Notes: generated from the sequence alone by a model not told the origin. 64,000 nt of DNA from Murimonas intestini (GCA_003148945.1 QGGY01000008.1:186001-250000); one strand, 5' to 3'; positions 25,605-35,168 are shown, counted from the stretch's first letter. Translations and numbers: made by a program.

Positions 25605-25637
25605 GCTCTGCCTCCTTGCTGCGCGGCTGCCGCCTTA

Positions 25638-28601
25638 TTAAAGCAGCGAATATTCTTTATTTATAAAAAGTGCATTCAGCTTCCATTTCATACCCGGACA
25701 TGTGCTCAAAGACAGCTTTAAAATGCCGTCCCGGCCATGCACCACGGGCAGAAGCCTGCACTGGTACCTTCCTTTTTCCTGTACACTTCCCTCTGCGTAT
25801 ACACCTGAAGAACGGACTGCCAGATGTGTCAGGGATCCTTCCTCCTCATCACCTGAAATGACAAGCAAATCATATTTTCCTGCTGGAAGCTCCACCCAGA
25901 ACTCAGCCGCAGCTTCTCCCTGGACAAAATCCCTGCGCAGGGCGTCAGGCTTCTTCCGCCCCGCTGCGGTAATACCTCCGGCCGCAGCAAAACCATATCC
26001 CCTGTCACTTGTATAGAGCTTCGGGCCGGTACATCTGGGGCCTCCTGCAAACAGTACAGACCTCCCTGCCTCTGTCAGCTGCCAGTCATAGACCTGGCCG
26101 TAATCCTTCTCCTGCTCCTCTGTAAAATCAAAGACATAGGGAGTCATGGCATACCGAAGCGTGTCGGCAGCCCCATAAGGGCATACCATAGAGTCCACTG
26201 CTTTATAAAATGCAGTATCTCTGTCCTCACCGATAAAGGTCCTCCTGTGGGTCCGTGCCGCCTTATGCATCAGCACCCCTGAAACATCCGGCCTGTTATC
26301 AGCAGGCGGGGCGGGGTGTCCGAAGCACACCGTTTCCCCGGCCCTCATATCTTTCCTGTATATTCCGGGCGCATTCTGCCCGGACAATCCTGCGGGCAGG
26401 CATAATCCCAGAACACTGTCCCGCTGTGCCCTTATCATGATCCAGACTACATGTCCTCCCCTCATCTGTGCCGATACCACAAAACCGCCGGGTGCCAGCA
26501 GAGAGTCAAAGCCGCAGTCCTTCCACGGGCCGTACCTCTTTGAGAGCTGACCGTCATCGTGGCAGTACTGGGTCTTATGGACGGCATACATGTCTTCTCC
26601 ATCCGGCACAGCTGGAAATACATGCAGAATCCCCTCTGTCTCCTGCAGGAGCATCAGATTAATGACAGCTGTCACGCCTCCCCCCGCCTCACACATTGCG
26701 GGAAGATAGTTTGCCGGTTTCGTCAGGTGGCAGTAATTGATGAAGCGCTCAGATTCCTCATATCCCAGTCCATTGGAATGTGTGATATAGTCAAGTCCCT
26801 TCTCATAGAGAATGCGCAGTGCGCTCTCCCCCGCGCCCATCCTTGCCGCTGCCGCTGCCACCCATGCAAACCCAAAGGTACCCGGCTCTGTATTCTCAGC
26901 TGCATAGCGGATAGTGCCGTCTGCGAGCCGGACCAGCTCCCCCCTGCTTTCCATATGTACTTCCTCAGCCGGAAATACAGGCATCAGGACTGATGGATGG
27001 CGCAGGAAAATATTATCCTGCACAAGGGGGGAATCCTTCCACCTGCTGCCGTCAGCTGTCACTGCATATCCAGGCATCTCCCTTAAAAGCTGTTTAAAGC
27101 CCTCCAGCTCCGCCTCCGGCCTCCCCAGGATCTCCCCGGCCCGGCAGGCATACACGATCATCTGCTTAAGGGCAGCCGAGGTGATCACAGAGTCCCTGGC
27201 CACCGGTCCCTGTTCCGGGCAGATATCCGGATCTATATGGCGTATCCCTTCCCCGTCCTTCCTGCTGATCCATCTGTAGAACTCCGCTATTTCCAGAAAC
27301 ACAGGATATGCCTTGTCCCTCAGAAAATCCACATCACCTGTATATGAATAGTAATTCCACAGAAACAGGGCGCACCAGGGCTGTATACAGTTGTAGAGCG
27401 TATGGGGATAATCCAGCGCCCAGCCCTCCCGGCCGTATACTTCTTTGGCATACTTCCTCACATCTTCCCGGCAGGCTAAAAAACCGTCGCAGAACACCCG
27501 GACATGTTCCATGTGGTTTGATGCAAAGGCTCCATAAAATGCAGTCTGGATATTCACATCCCAGTACCACATGCTCCCCCACATGCATGGCCTTCTGATA
27601 TCCCACAGACCGCTCAGGCCGCAGGCCTGCTCGCTGTGTACGCTCCCTTTTCCGCTGCAGCATTCCAGCAGGTACACATAAAGGTGCCAGAGGGTTTCCA
27701 GATACTTGTCAGGCAGGTCAACTGTGCTTCTCCAGAACTTATCCCACGTCTCTTTATGGGCTTTTCTGTCTTCCTCTGCATTCTCCCACAGTTTTCGGGC
27801 CGTCTCTTCTGCGCAGCCCTCCCCTGCCCTGATGGAGCCAGTAAGGCAGAATTCTTTTTTGCACACTGACAGTTCTCCGCCCGGTCCGGCGCCGTGAAGA
27901 CAGAATGATGTTTCCTGCACAAAGGGCCTGGTTTTTTCAGATTCCCCGTCAGGCCTGAACCGGCAGCGCAAAGTGAGCATTTCCGGTCCGGCGCTGTCCT
28001 CATAGGAGAATTTTCCCTGCCCCCGGGCCTCCTGTCTCCAGATGCCTGCCTGTCTCCACAAGCCCTGCTTTTTTTGAGAAAGCTCTATCACCACACCATC
28101 GTAATTTCCTGAGACATAAATCCTGGCCCCTACCCTGTTTTCTCCCTCTCCCGCGGCAAATTCAACTGCCGCCTGTTCTATATGCAGTACAAGTGAGGAA
28201 CAGCTGGTATTTACCTCCTCTGAAAACCTTACTGTCAGCTCTCCTCCCTGAGGATAGCTGCCTCCCTTATACAGCGGGCGCTTCGCAGTTTCAGAGGGGT
28301 TCAGTGTGCGCAGATAGTGGGTGCGGCTGGGGTCCTCTCCGCCCGCAGCCTCCTCTGCGGCAGCTTTTATCTCTTCATATGTCTTTATCCGGCGCGCCGG
28401 GTCAGAAAAGGATGCGCTTTGCCCTCCCTCCTGACACTCTGCATACTGGGGCAGGATATGGTAGTAGCAGTCATAGTGGTTTAAGGCTATATGAAGACTT
28501 CTGTCCGCATAATAGACCATAGCTCCCATCTTACCATTCCCCAGAGGCAGTGCATTATGCCATCCGGTCTCTACATCCTGAAAACAAATCTGATGCTCCA
28601 T
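25638..28601 (-). CDS. GH95-like six-hairpin glycoside hydrolase
   Basis: This large protein of 987 residues opens with a beta-sandwich (WHNALPLGNGKMGAMVYY, the hallmark start of GH95 and relatives). A central (alpha/alpha)6 barrel follows (WGSMWYWDVNIQTAFYGAFASNHMEH, then a DICPEQGPVARDSVITSAALKQ stretch). A C-terminal all-beta part of over 200 residues is longer than in ordinary GH95. GH95 members are alpha-L-fucosidases or alpha-L-galactosidases. I cannot assign specificity, and a new subfamily is possible. There is no signal peptide. TAGGAGG precedes the ATG, and the gene follows the lyase gene by 8 bases. Confidence 0.72.
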   Translation of the reverse strand: MEHQICFQDVETGWHNALPLGNGKMGAMVYYADRSLHIALNHYDCYYHILPQYAECQEGGQSASFSDPARRIKTYEEIKAAAEEAAGGEDPSRTHYLRTLNPSETAKRPLYKGGSYPQGGELTVRFSEEVNTSCSSLVLHIEQAAVEFAAGEGENRVGARIYVSGNYDGVVIELSQKKQGLWRQAGIWRQEARGQGKFSYEDSAGPEMLTLRCRFRPDGESEKTRPFVQETSFCLHGAGPGGELSVCKKEFCLTGSIRAGEGCAEETARKLWENAEEDRKAHKETWDKFWRSTVDLPDKYLETLWHLYVYLLECCSGKGSVHSEQACGLSGLWDIRRPCMWGSMWYWDVNIQTAFYGAFASNHMEHVRVFCDGFLACREDVRKYAKEVYGREGWALDYPHTLYNCIQPWCALFLWNYYSYTGDVDFLRDKAYPVFLEIAEFYRWISRKDGEGIRHIDPDICPEQGPVARDSVITSAALKQMIVYACRAGEILGRPEAELEGFKQLLREMPGYAVTADGSRWKDSPLVQDNIFLRHPSVLMPVFPAEEVHMESRGELVRLADGTIRYAAENTEPGTFGFAWVAAAAARMGAGESALRILYEKGLDYITHSNGLGYEESERFINYCHLTKPANYLPAMCEAGGGVTAVINLMLLQETEGILHVFPAVPDGEDMYAVHKTQYCHDDGQLSKRYGPWKDCGFDSLLAPGGFVVSAQMRGGHVVWIMIRAQRDSVLGLCLPAGLSGQNAPGIYRKDMRAGETVCFGHPAPPADNRPDVSGVLMHKAARTHRRTFIGEDRDTAFYKAVDSMVCPYGAADTLRYAMTPYVFDFTEEQEKDYGQVYDWQLTEAGRSVLFAGGPRCTGPKLYTSDRGYGFAAAGGITAAGRKKPDALRRDFVQGEAAAEFWVELPAGKYDLLVISGDEEEGSLTHLAVRSSGVYAEGSVQEKGRYQCRLLPVVHGRDGILKLSLSTCPGMKWKLNALFINKEYSLL

Positions 28602-28609
28602 GTTACCTC

Positions 28610-30631
28610 CTACCAGGCAAGCGCTTCACCTGTGATCACTTCACTCTTTTCCTCTGTCCTGTCAAACAGGACAATCTTCCCATATCCCAGACAGTTTTCC
28701 CACTGCAGGATATCCGTGGGTGTGAGGACCTCCCTGTGGATGATGAAAAGGACGTATTCATGCTTCCCGTCCTCAATGCGGAGGGCTTCCGCCAGACTTT
28801 TATCAAGACAGCATTCATGGACCGCCGAATACAGTGGAAGGCTCTCTACCCTGACCGGCTCTGTACTTCCCTTCCTCCCGCCGTTCACCACAGTTATCCT
28901 CCTGTAAAAACCATCGGCCTTAGCCCTTATGCGGCAGACTGTGTTCGCATGCTTCTCATTATAATAATATGACTCTTCAGAAGCCTGAAGCTCTGTCTCT
29001 TCTGTCGCTCCGGATATACTTTGGGCAGACTGCAGATATGCTTCCATCTCATCTCCCATAAAATGGATCATATCTCCCGACAGCTTTACACTGCCCTGAC
29101 CTCCAAAATGCCAGAAGCTCTCATAAGAGTGAGGTCCCCGGCCAAAGATATCATCTGCGATCACATAAATATCAGGTTTGATCCAGATGATCTTCCTGTT
29201 AATAAGGATACCATCCTCCCAGTACCCCAGATGGCTGCCCTCCACAAATGCTCCCAGGCGTCCCTCATAATACTGCTGCTTGATACAGGTGCAGAGATTC
29301 TTATAGATCCAGGAAGTCTCACATTCTGCAAACCCTCTGCCGTCCGCCAGGATCACATTGTGGGCGGCAGCTTCCTTGAAGCGGCTGCGCTCCGGCCCGT
29401 CCACATATGTATACCTTCCTGAATCCACCAGCAGGTCCTCCCCGCATATCACAAGGTCAACATGCAGCTTATCCGCATGCCCGTGGCCTCCCCCTGTCTC
29501 CCCGCAGCGGAAATGAAGGAGATTTGCTTTTCCCTCCCAGCCGCTCCTGAAATAATAATTCCCTCCAAAAGGCAGGCTGGCAGACAGAAAATCCGGCCTT
29601 CTTGCCGTTAGCTTACTGTATTCCTCACAGCCCCTGTATCCGAAGAGCCATGCATTTTCATAATCCAGCAATTCATATCCGCCTGATTTAAGTGTCCCGT
29701 CACCCAGTATCACAGCCCCCGCGCTGATCTGATCCCTCAGGTCAGAGGCATCGCTGTCCCCCTGGGCAAACTGTGTGTGGTCCGGCCTCTTCCATTTCAG
29801 ATCCACATACGCCATCTTTTTCACTGTCTCCCTGATAAGTCCGGGCATCTCTATTCCAGCTCTTTCTCCATAATACAGGGCCGTCAGAAAGCAGTGGTAC
29901 ACTTCATTGTGGTACATGGGAGACTGCTCCCACTGCATGCCGTCCTCCAGCACCTGGATAGATGCCGCATCTTTTAGCCTGCAGACGGCCTCTTTCAGGC
30001 AGCTTTCTGAATCCGGCAGCGCCAGAGACAGCAGCATAAGGCCGCAGCTCTCCAGAACGCCCCAATTGCTTATATATTTGTGGGGCTGGAAATTTTCCAT
30101 CAGCCTTTTTTGGTGCTTTTTAAGAGAGCCATACACCCTTTCAAGAAATCCGGCATCTGCCGCCCGGCATCCCAGGACCAGAGGCAGGGATCTCAGCCAT
30201 ATCTCAGCCCTTATCCCAGTCTCCAAAGTCCTCCATGGACCAAGCCCGGCGTTTTCTCCCGGCTCTGCCCTGTCTATCCAGTCCCCCAAAAGTCTTACGT
30301 AATGCACGGCATATTTTTCATCACCGCTCATCTGCCAGGCCTGCCCCAGACACATCAGAAAACGGTGCCTGTTAAACTGCCATAAAAATTCTCTGTCCCC
30401 AGAAGGAATACGGCTCCAGTCTATTTCTCCCTGGAAATGCTCATGTTCCCATGTGCGCTCCATATCCCATTCATAGTCAAATAAAAACTTATTCCCGCAG
30501 GCATCCTCCGCCGTTCTGAAGACATGCTCCACATACTCCGGCCAGTTTCTCCTGCAGTATTCTGTGATCTTCACAGGATCATCCGGTCCGAAGATCTCTG
30601 TCATCCTCTGCAGCCAGTCTGTTTTTTCCAT
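28610..30631 (-). CDS. Heparinase II/III-type polysaccharide lyase, cytosolic
   Basis: This 673-residue protein has an N-terminal alpha toroid (about 1-330) and a C-terminal beta-sandwich. The sandwich carries the heparinase II/III signature GETGGGHGHADKLHVDLVI, followed by LLVDSGRYTY and an AAAHNVILADG segment. Such lyases cut acidic glycans by beta-elimination and leave a 4,5-unsaturated uronate, the substrate of the GH88 two genes downstream. It lacks a signal peptide, which suggests an exo- or oligosaccharide lyase acting after uptake. The PL family and substrate cannot be told from sequence alone. Confidence 0.88.
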   Translation of the reverse strand: MEKTDWLQRMTEIFGPDDPVKITEYCRRNWPEYVEHVFRTAEDACGNKFLFDYEWDMERTWEHEHFQGEIDWSRIPSGDREFLWQFNRHRFLMCLGQAWQMSGDEKYAVHYVRLLGDWIDRAEPGENAGLGPWRTLETGIRAEIWLRSLPLVLGCRAADAGFLERVYGSLKKHQKRLMENFQPHKYISNWGVLESCGLMLLSLALPDSESCLKEAVCRLKDAASIQVLEDGMQWEQSPMYHNEVYHCFLTALYYGERAGIEMPGLIRETVKKMAYVDLKWKRPDHTQFAQGDSDASDLRDQISAGAVILGDGTLKSGGYELLDYENAWLFGYRGCEEYSKLTARRPDFLSASLPFGGNYYFRSGWEGKANLLHFRCGETGGGHGHADKLHVDLVICGEDLLVDSGRYTYVDGPERSRFKEAAAHNVILADGRGFAECETSWIYKNLCTCIKQQYYEGRLGAFVEGSHLGYWEDGILINRKIIWIKPDIYVIADDIFGRGPHSYESFWHFGGQGSVKLSGDMIHFMGDEMEAYLQSAQSISGATEETELQASEESYYYNEKHANTVCRIRAKADGFYRRITVVNGGRKGSTEPVRVESLPLYSAVHECCLDKSLAEALRIEDGKHEYVLFIIHREVLTPTDILQWENCLGYGKIVLFDRTEEKSEVITGEALAW

Positions 30632-30639
30632 AATGCCTC

Positions 30640-31497
30640 CTACCCCTTGACGGCTCCGCCTGTAACACCGGCGATGATCTTATTTGACAGGAATATATAC
30701 AGGAGGAAGGTTGGCAGGAATACTATTATGACACCTGCAAACAGTCCTGCCCAGTCCCCTGAATACTTCATAGACTGTACAATTGCCTGAAGTCCTGTGG
30801 AGACTGTCCTCAGCTCTGTCTTATTTGCAAAGATCAGGGCCATGAAATACTCATTCCAGATCGTTATAAAGTTAAAGATCGTCAGTGTCACGATCCCGGG
30901 CTGTGCCAGAGGGAACATGATCCTCCAGAAGGCTTTTGAAGGCGAGCACCCGTCAATCTCAGCCGCCTCCTCAAGAGCCTTGGGCAGCGTCAGGAAAAAG
31001 CCGGACAGGAAAAATACCCCAAAGGGGACATTGACACAGATGTAAAGGATCATCAGTGTCCATCTGGAACCGATCAGATTCATGGATGTGGCCATTTTGA
31101 AAAGAGGCATGATCAGCATGACAGACGGTATGGACATGCCTATCACAAAGATATTATTGATGATCTCCTTTCCCCTGAACCTGATCCTGGACAGGGCATA
31201 AGCCGCAGGGGCGGATATGAGGACTACGCCTGTGCAGCCCACCACACAGTACAGGAGGCTGTTCATGAAATAGACAGCCATTTTATGCTTCTTCATCACA
31301 TTTATATAATTTTCAAGGTGCAGACCGCTGCCCAGGATATCACCGCTGTAGATCTCACTTGTGTTGCTCAGAGACGCCAGGAATATCCAGCCTATCATCG
31401 CCACTGTAAATCCAAGCCATATTACAAGCGGCAGATACTTCGGCAGTTTCCGGATCTGCTTTTTTACACACTTTTTTTCTTTATAGTTTACTTTCAT
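30640..31497 (-). CDS. Sugar ABC transporter permease, MalG type
   Basis: This is a 285-residue permease with six membrane segments and the EAA loop EEAAEIDGCSPSKAFWRIMFPLAQP. It ends with the usual IIAGVTGGAVKG tail. The start has GGAGGGAAG upstream and lies 12 bases after the MalF-type gene. It pairs with that gene, and no ATPase is present in the cluster. Confidence 0.93.
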   Translation of the reverse strand: MKVNYKEKKCVKKQIRKLPKYLPLVIWLGFTVAMIGWIFLASLSNTSEIYSGDILGSGLHLENYINVMKKHKMAVYFMNSLLYCVVGCTGVVLISAPAAYALSRIRFRGKEIINNIFVIGMSIPSVMLIMPLFKMATSMNLIGSRWTLMILYICVNVPFGVFFLSGFFLTLPKALEEAAEIDGCSPSKAFWRIMFPLAQPGIVTLTIFNFITIWNEYFMALIFANKTELRTVSTGLQAIVQSMKYSGDWAGLFAGVIIVFLPTFLLYIFLSNKIIAGVTGGAVKG

Positions 31498-31509
31498 CCG
31501 GCTTCCCTC

Positions 31510-32415
31510 CTACTCTGCATCTTCTGAACGGATCAGTTTATTGAGGATCGTATTTACTGCCAGCACAATGATCATAATAATGACCCCGGCAGTTGCACCA
31601 GCCCCCACATTCAGCTCCGTGGTGCTTGATCCGGCTGAATTGCCGAATACTACCTCATACATATATACCATTGGTGTTACTGTGGAATTCTCCGTATTAA
31701 AGGAGAACAGAGTTGAGTAGACAAAGAATCCGGCAGCTGCAGCCGAATAGAGCACAATACATCTCTTGATGATATCTTTCAGCAGCGGGACAGTGATTTT
31801 TGTAAATTTCTTCCATGCGCCGGCGCCTTCTATCCTGGCTGCCTCATAATAATCCTCCGAGATCCCGTCGATCCCCGCCACGAGTATCAGCATGTAAAAT
31901 CCCACGCCCGCATATGTATAGGCGATCATCATTGCCAGAAACAGATGCTCCGGCGACGTCCACTGGAACTGGGCCATATAATCCCAGTGCAGAAATTCAA
32001 ACAGACCTTTCAGCATGCCGTACTGGTTATTAAAGACATACTGAAGCCACATGGAAACTAAGGCTACTGAACTGATGATATGCGGCAGATACAGCACTGA
32101 CCGCCAGAAATTTTTTCCTTTGATCCCCGAAGTCAGGATGACAGAATAAAACATGGCAAGCCCAAGGATGACAACGCCGCCGATCAGCCATATCTTCAGG
32201 AAATTAATCAGGGAGCGCTGAAACAGCGGGCTGGATAAGATTTCCGTATAATTCGCCAGTCCCACAAACTCCCAGCTGCTCATATCGTCTGTGATAAAAC
32301 CAACTTTAAAAAAACTCATCAGCAGTGTCCGCAGGCCCGGGTACAGAAAGATCACGATCATACACAGAACGGCAGGCGCCAGGAAACGGATGAGAAACCA
32401 TTTTTTCTTCTTCAT
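31510..32415 (-). CDS. Sugar ABC transporter permease, MalF/UgpA type
   Basis: This is a 301-residue permease with a basic N-terminus, six membrane segments and EAA motif YEAARIEGAGAWKKFTKITVPLLK. It follows a solute-binding protein gene across a hairpin and precedes the MalG-type partner. It is a CUT1-type importer for oligosaccharides. Confidence 0.92.
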   Translation of the reverse strand: MKKKKWFLIRFLAPAVLCMIVIFLYPGLRTLLMSFFKVGFITDDMSSWEFVGLANYTEILSSPLFQRSLINFLKIWLIGGVVILGLAMFYSVILTSGIKGKNFWRSVLYLPHIISSVALVSMWLQYVFNNQYGMLKGLFEFLHWDYMAQFQWTSPEHLFLAMMIAYTYAGVGFYMLILVAGIDGISEDYYEAARIEGAGAWKKFTKITVPLLKDIIKRCIVLYSAAAAGFFVYSTLFSFNTENSTVTPMVYMYEVVFGNSAGSSTTELNVGAGATAGVIIMIIVLAVNTILNKLIRSEDAE

Positions 32416-32448
32416 TTCATCTATCCTTTCATACTTGCTTATAAAGAT

Positions 32449-32474
32449 GGAAGAGGTTTTTTAATCCCTCTTCC
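32449..32474 (-). terminator. Attenuator-like hairpin after the second binding protein
   Basis: GGAAGAGG (32449-32456) pairs perfectly with CCTCTTCC (32467-32474) in the gap between the binding protein and the MalF-type permease. On the minus strand no strong U-run follows, so partial termination or 3'-end protection is likelier than full termination. Confidence 0.5.
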
Positions 32475-32503
32475 ACTCCAGATAACTATTTATTCCCGCA
32501 AGT

Positions 32504-33790
32504 TTATTTCTTTGCTGCTGCCGCCATGTTGCTGACAAATTCATCTGCGCTGATCTGTCCTGCTGCCAGCTTGATAAAGTTTTCAGAGATTGTAGGAGCC
32601 AGGTCTGCATTTGAGGTAATATCAGCGCCGCTCTTAAGCGCAGCTTCGTTTGTCTCAAATACATTCTTCATATTTGCAAGGCTAGCCGGCCATTCTGTTC
32701 CGATCGTTGCCGGTGTTGTTCCTGCATGCTCTACCATCTTCTGGTCATTTTCCGGGCTGAGTGCATAAGCGATAAATTCCATTGCCAGATCAGGATTTGC
32801 TGTATCTTTGTTCATTGCAAGAAGTGTACATCCTGTCGGGTCTTCCTTGCCACATCTGTCCTGTCCCTCTGCCACATCCGGGAAGGAGAAGCCGCCCCAG
32901 ACAAAGTCCGGTCCTGTTACGGAAGATACTTCTGTTGTAAGCCCTGTCAGGTTATAATACATTGCCACTTTGCCATTTCCCACATCCATCTGTCCGGCCG
33001 GATATTTATTTCCGTTTACATTCGCATCGAAGTACCCCTTTGCTGCAAAATCTTCATATGCCTTTGCCATATTGACAACTGCTTCGTCTTTCCACATTTC
33101 CCCTGTTGTATCCTTTACAAGCTCCTGTACCCATTCCTGTCCTTTTTCTCTTGCCAGGTACATTCCGGGAAGCCATGAAGCGTAAGCGTCATCAAAGGTG
33201 ATGGGAACATAGCCTGCATCTTTGATCTTGGCACAGGCAGCGTCTAACTCTTCCCATGTCTTTGGCTCTTCTGTTACTCCAGCCTCCTCAAAGATCGTCT
33301 TATTATACATGAACAGTGACATCCACGGCTTGTATCCCACTGCCGGCTGGATATCCGTCTGGCCCAGCATTGTCTTGGGAGTCTCTAAAAGGCTTGGAAG
33401 AAGTGTCTCTGAGAATTTCTTTCCGTCTGTTGCCTGGTATTCTTTGTCAATATACGGTGTAAGGTCCATGATGTATTCATTCAGGTCGATCTCAAACGGA
33501 TACTCAAATACATCGATCGTCTCTCCGCCTTCCAGGGCAGGCTTTAAGATCTTCTTATTGTCACGCCCGCACCACTGTACCTCAATCTCCACATTCGGAT
33601 GCAGCTCCATAAAGCCATCCACGATCTCCTGCCAGACCTCGCCCTGAGGCTCTGTGTCATTCCACATGGACCAGTAGATAAGCTTTCCTTCCAGCTCGTC
33701 TCCACCCTCAGCTGCCTGTGCCGGCAGTCCCATTGTAAATCCCATGGATAAAGCCATACCTGCCGCCAATACCTTCTTGTAATTCTTCAT
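32504..33790 (-). CDS. Sugar-binding protein of the second locus, no lipobox
   Basis: This is a 428-residue family 1 solute-binding protein (IYWSMWNDTEPQGEVWQEIVDGF, then an EVQWCGRDN stretch). The signal peptide MKNYKKVLAAGMALSMGFTM ends in an AQA signal peptidase I site (LPAQAAEGG) and contains no Cys, so there is no lipid anchor. AAGGAGGA precedes the ATG. It serves the downstream permease pair and is preceded by another, lipoprotein-type, binding protein gene. Confidence 0.9.
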   Translation of the reverse strand: MKNYKKVLAAGMALSMGFTMGLPAQAAEGGDELEGKLIYWSMWNDTEPQGEVWQEIVDGFMELHPNVEIEVQWCGRDNKKILKPALEGGETIDVFEYPFEIDLNEYIMDLTPYIDKEYQATDGKKFSETLLPSLLETPKTMLGQTDIQPAVGYKPWMSLFMYNKTIFEEAGVTEEPKTWEELDAACAKIKDAGYVPITFDDAYASWLPGMYLAREKGQEWVQELVKDTTGEMWKDEAVVNMAKAYEDFAAKGYFDANVNGNKYPAGQMDVGNGKVAMYYNLTGLTTEVSSVTGPDFVWGGFSFPDVAEGQDRCGKEDPTGCTLLAMNKDTANPDLAMEFIAYALSPENDQKMVEHAGTTPATIGTEWPASLANMKNVFETNEAALKSGADITSNADLAPTISENFIKLAAGQISADEFVSNMAAAAKK

Positions 33791-33874
33791 AACGATTTCC
33801 TCCTTTTATTGGGAGCTCTCTCCCTTTCGATGACTTTATTCTACTTCACCGGCTCCCAAAAAAGAATGTGCTAT

Positions 33875-33906
33875 CATATATAACCGTCATGTAAAATCGT
33901 AAACTG
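33875..33906 (-). promoter_or_regulatory. Candidate promoter and activator site for the second binding protein
   Basis: GTAAAATCGTAAAC (33891-33904) recurs, slightly changed, twice upstream of the previous gene (35289-35325). Read on the minus strand it overlaps a -35-like TTTACG (33898-33903). A 17-base spacer and TATATG (33875-33880) follow. Overlap of an activator site with the -35 box is typical of AraC-type control, here perhaps by the response regulator at 37186. Confidence 0.55.
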
Positions 33907-33911
33907 CTGTG

Positions 33912-35168
33912 TTACCTCCCTGCTGAAAGCTGTTTTGCATAAGACTGGTCCCAGTTTTCCAAAACCTCATCTGCACTCATCTGCCCCATATACATCTTCT
34001 GCTGGTCACTCCAGAATTCGCTCATGTCGATCCCGCTGAACCGCTCATTGATCTCAGGCTCCGTCTTTCCCTGCAGGATATAGTTATCATACAGATTCTG
34101 CTGCCAGTCCGCCATCTCCATCTCCTGATCCTTAAATACAGGCATGTGGTTCCATCCTGCGTTGAACTCATTCATATTTTCCGGGGCGGAGAACCATTCC
34201 AGAAATACCTTCGCCTCTTCTATATGGTCTGATTTGGCTGAAACTGCAAACATCCCCTCACCGTTTTTAACTGTGAGTATCCCGCTGCAGTAGGGGCTGG
34301 GGACCATGGCCAGATCGATCTTAGGATTGATCTTCCTTACATCATTGATAAAGAACTGCCCTGACATGTACATTACGGCTTTGCCGTCCGCCACTGCGTC
34401 AACTGCGCTGTCATAAGTTGCTCTCATATAATCACTGTTCGTATATTCCTCTGACCTGAGAGCGGCAAATTCTTCCAGTATGGTCCTGTATTCCTCATTG
34501 TTCCAGAGGGCCTCCCCTGATTTAAATTTCTCATACACCTCATCCGTCATGGTCTGAGACGCGGATGATGAGAAAGCCACCGCGGATGTCCATGAATCCT
34601 TATCCGAGGCATACAGAGGGGTATATCCTTCATCTTTTAAAACCCTGCACACCTGCTTGAACTCCTCCATGCTTCCCGGTACGTCCAGCCTGAGCTTTTC
34701 AAACACATCCTTATTATAGATCAGGCCCACGCTGCTTGTAGATCCTACGGGAAGCCCGTATAATTTTCCGCCTATCTTCTTATTTTCAAGCTGCTCTTCC
34801 TTTACTCTTTTGTACCAGCTCTCTTTTTCCCCCATCTCCACAAACTTTCCTGTCCCTATATCCTCCATCAGCCCTTTATCTATCCTGACCAGATCCGTCA
34901 GCTCTCCTGTGGCTGCTTTTGCTTTTGTCACCTCGATCCACTGATTGTCAGGTATCCTGAGCACTTCAATGTGGTACTGGGAGTACTCTGCCTCAAACCT
35001 GCCGATCTCTTCTTTAAAAAATTCTTTGTAGTGTGACTGAGGCATCATTAAGGACAGCGTGACTTTTTCGCTCTCCCTGGCTGTATCTTTGCCTCCGCAT
35101 CCTGCCAGCATCAGGACGGCCAGCATGGCATATACTAACCTCCGCTCTGATATCTTTTTCTTTCTCAT
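33912..35168 (-). CDS. Sugar-binding lipoprotein
   Basis: This is a roughly 418-residue family 1 solute-binding protein. The start at 35168 (MRKKKISERRLVYAML) has GGGAGGAGA just upstream, and the longer frame to 35270 runs into the divergent regulatory region. A classic lipobox LAGC follows the hydrophobic run, unlike the other two binding proteins here. It has its own upstream repeats and lies 121 bases before the next binding protein. It may feed the same permeases, or present ligand to the neighbouring histidine kinase; neither is shown. Confidence 0.9.
   Translation of the reverse strand: MRKKKISERRLVYAMLAVLMLAGCGGKDTARESEKVTLSLMMPQSHYKEFFKEEIGRFEAEYSQYHIEVLRIPDNQWIEVTKAKAATGELTDLVRIDKGLMEDIGTGKFVEMGEKESWYKRVKEEQLENKKIGGKLYGLPVGSTSSVGLIYNKDVFEKLRLDVPGSMEEFKQVCRVLKDEGYTPLYASDKDSWTSAVAFSSSASQTMTDEVYEKFKSGEALWNNEEYRTILEEFAALRSEEYTNSDYMRATYDSAVDAVADGKAVMYMSGQFFINDVRKINPKIDLAMVPSPYCSGILTVKNGEGMFAVSAKSDHIEEAKVFLEWFSAPENMNEFNAGWNHMPVFKDQEMEMADWQQNLYDNYILQGKTEPEINERFSGIDMSEFWSDQQKMYMGQMSADEVLENWDQSYAKQLSAGR

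Noticed and set aside
24792-25721. 309-codon open frame opposite GH88
   Set aside because: The protein is Cys/Pro/His-rich without domains, and the GH88 motifs on the minus strand are complete.
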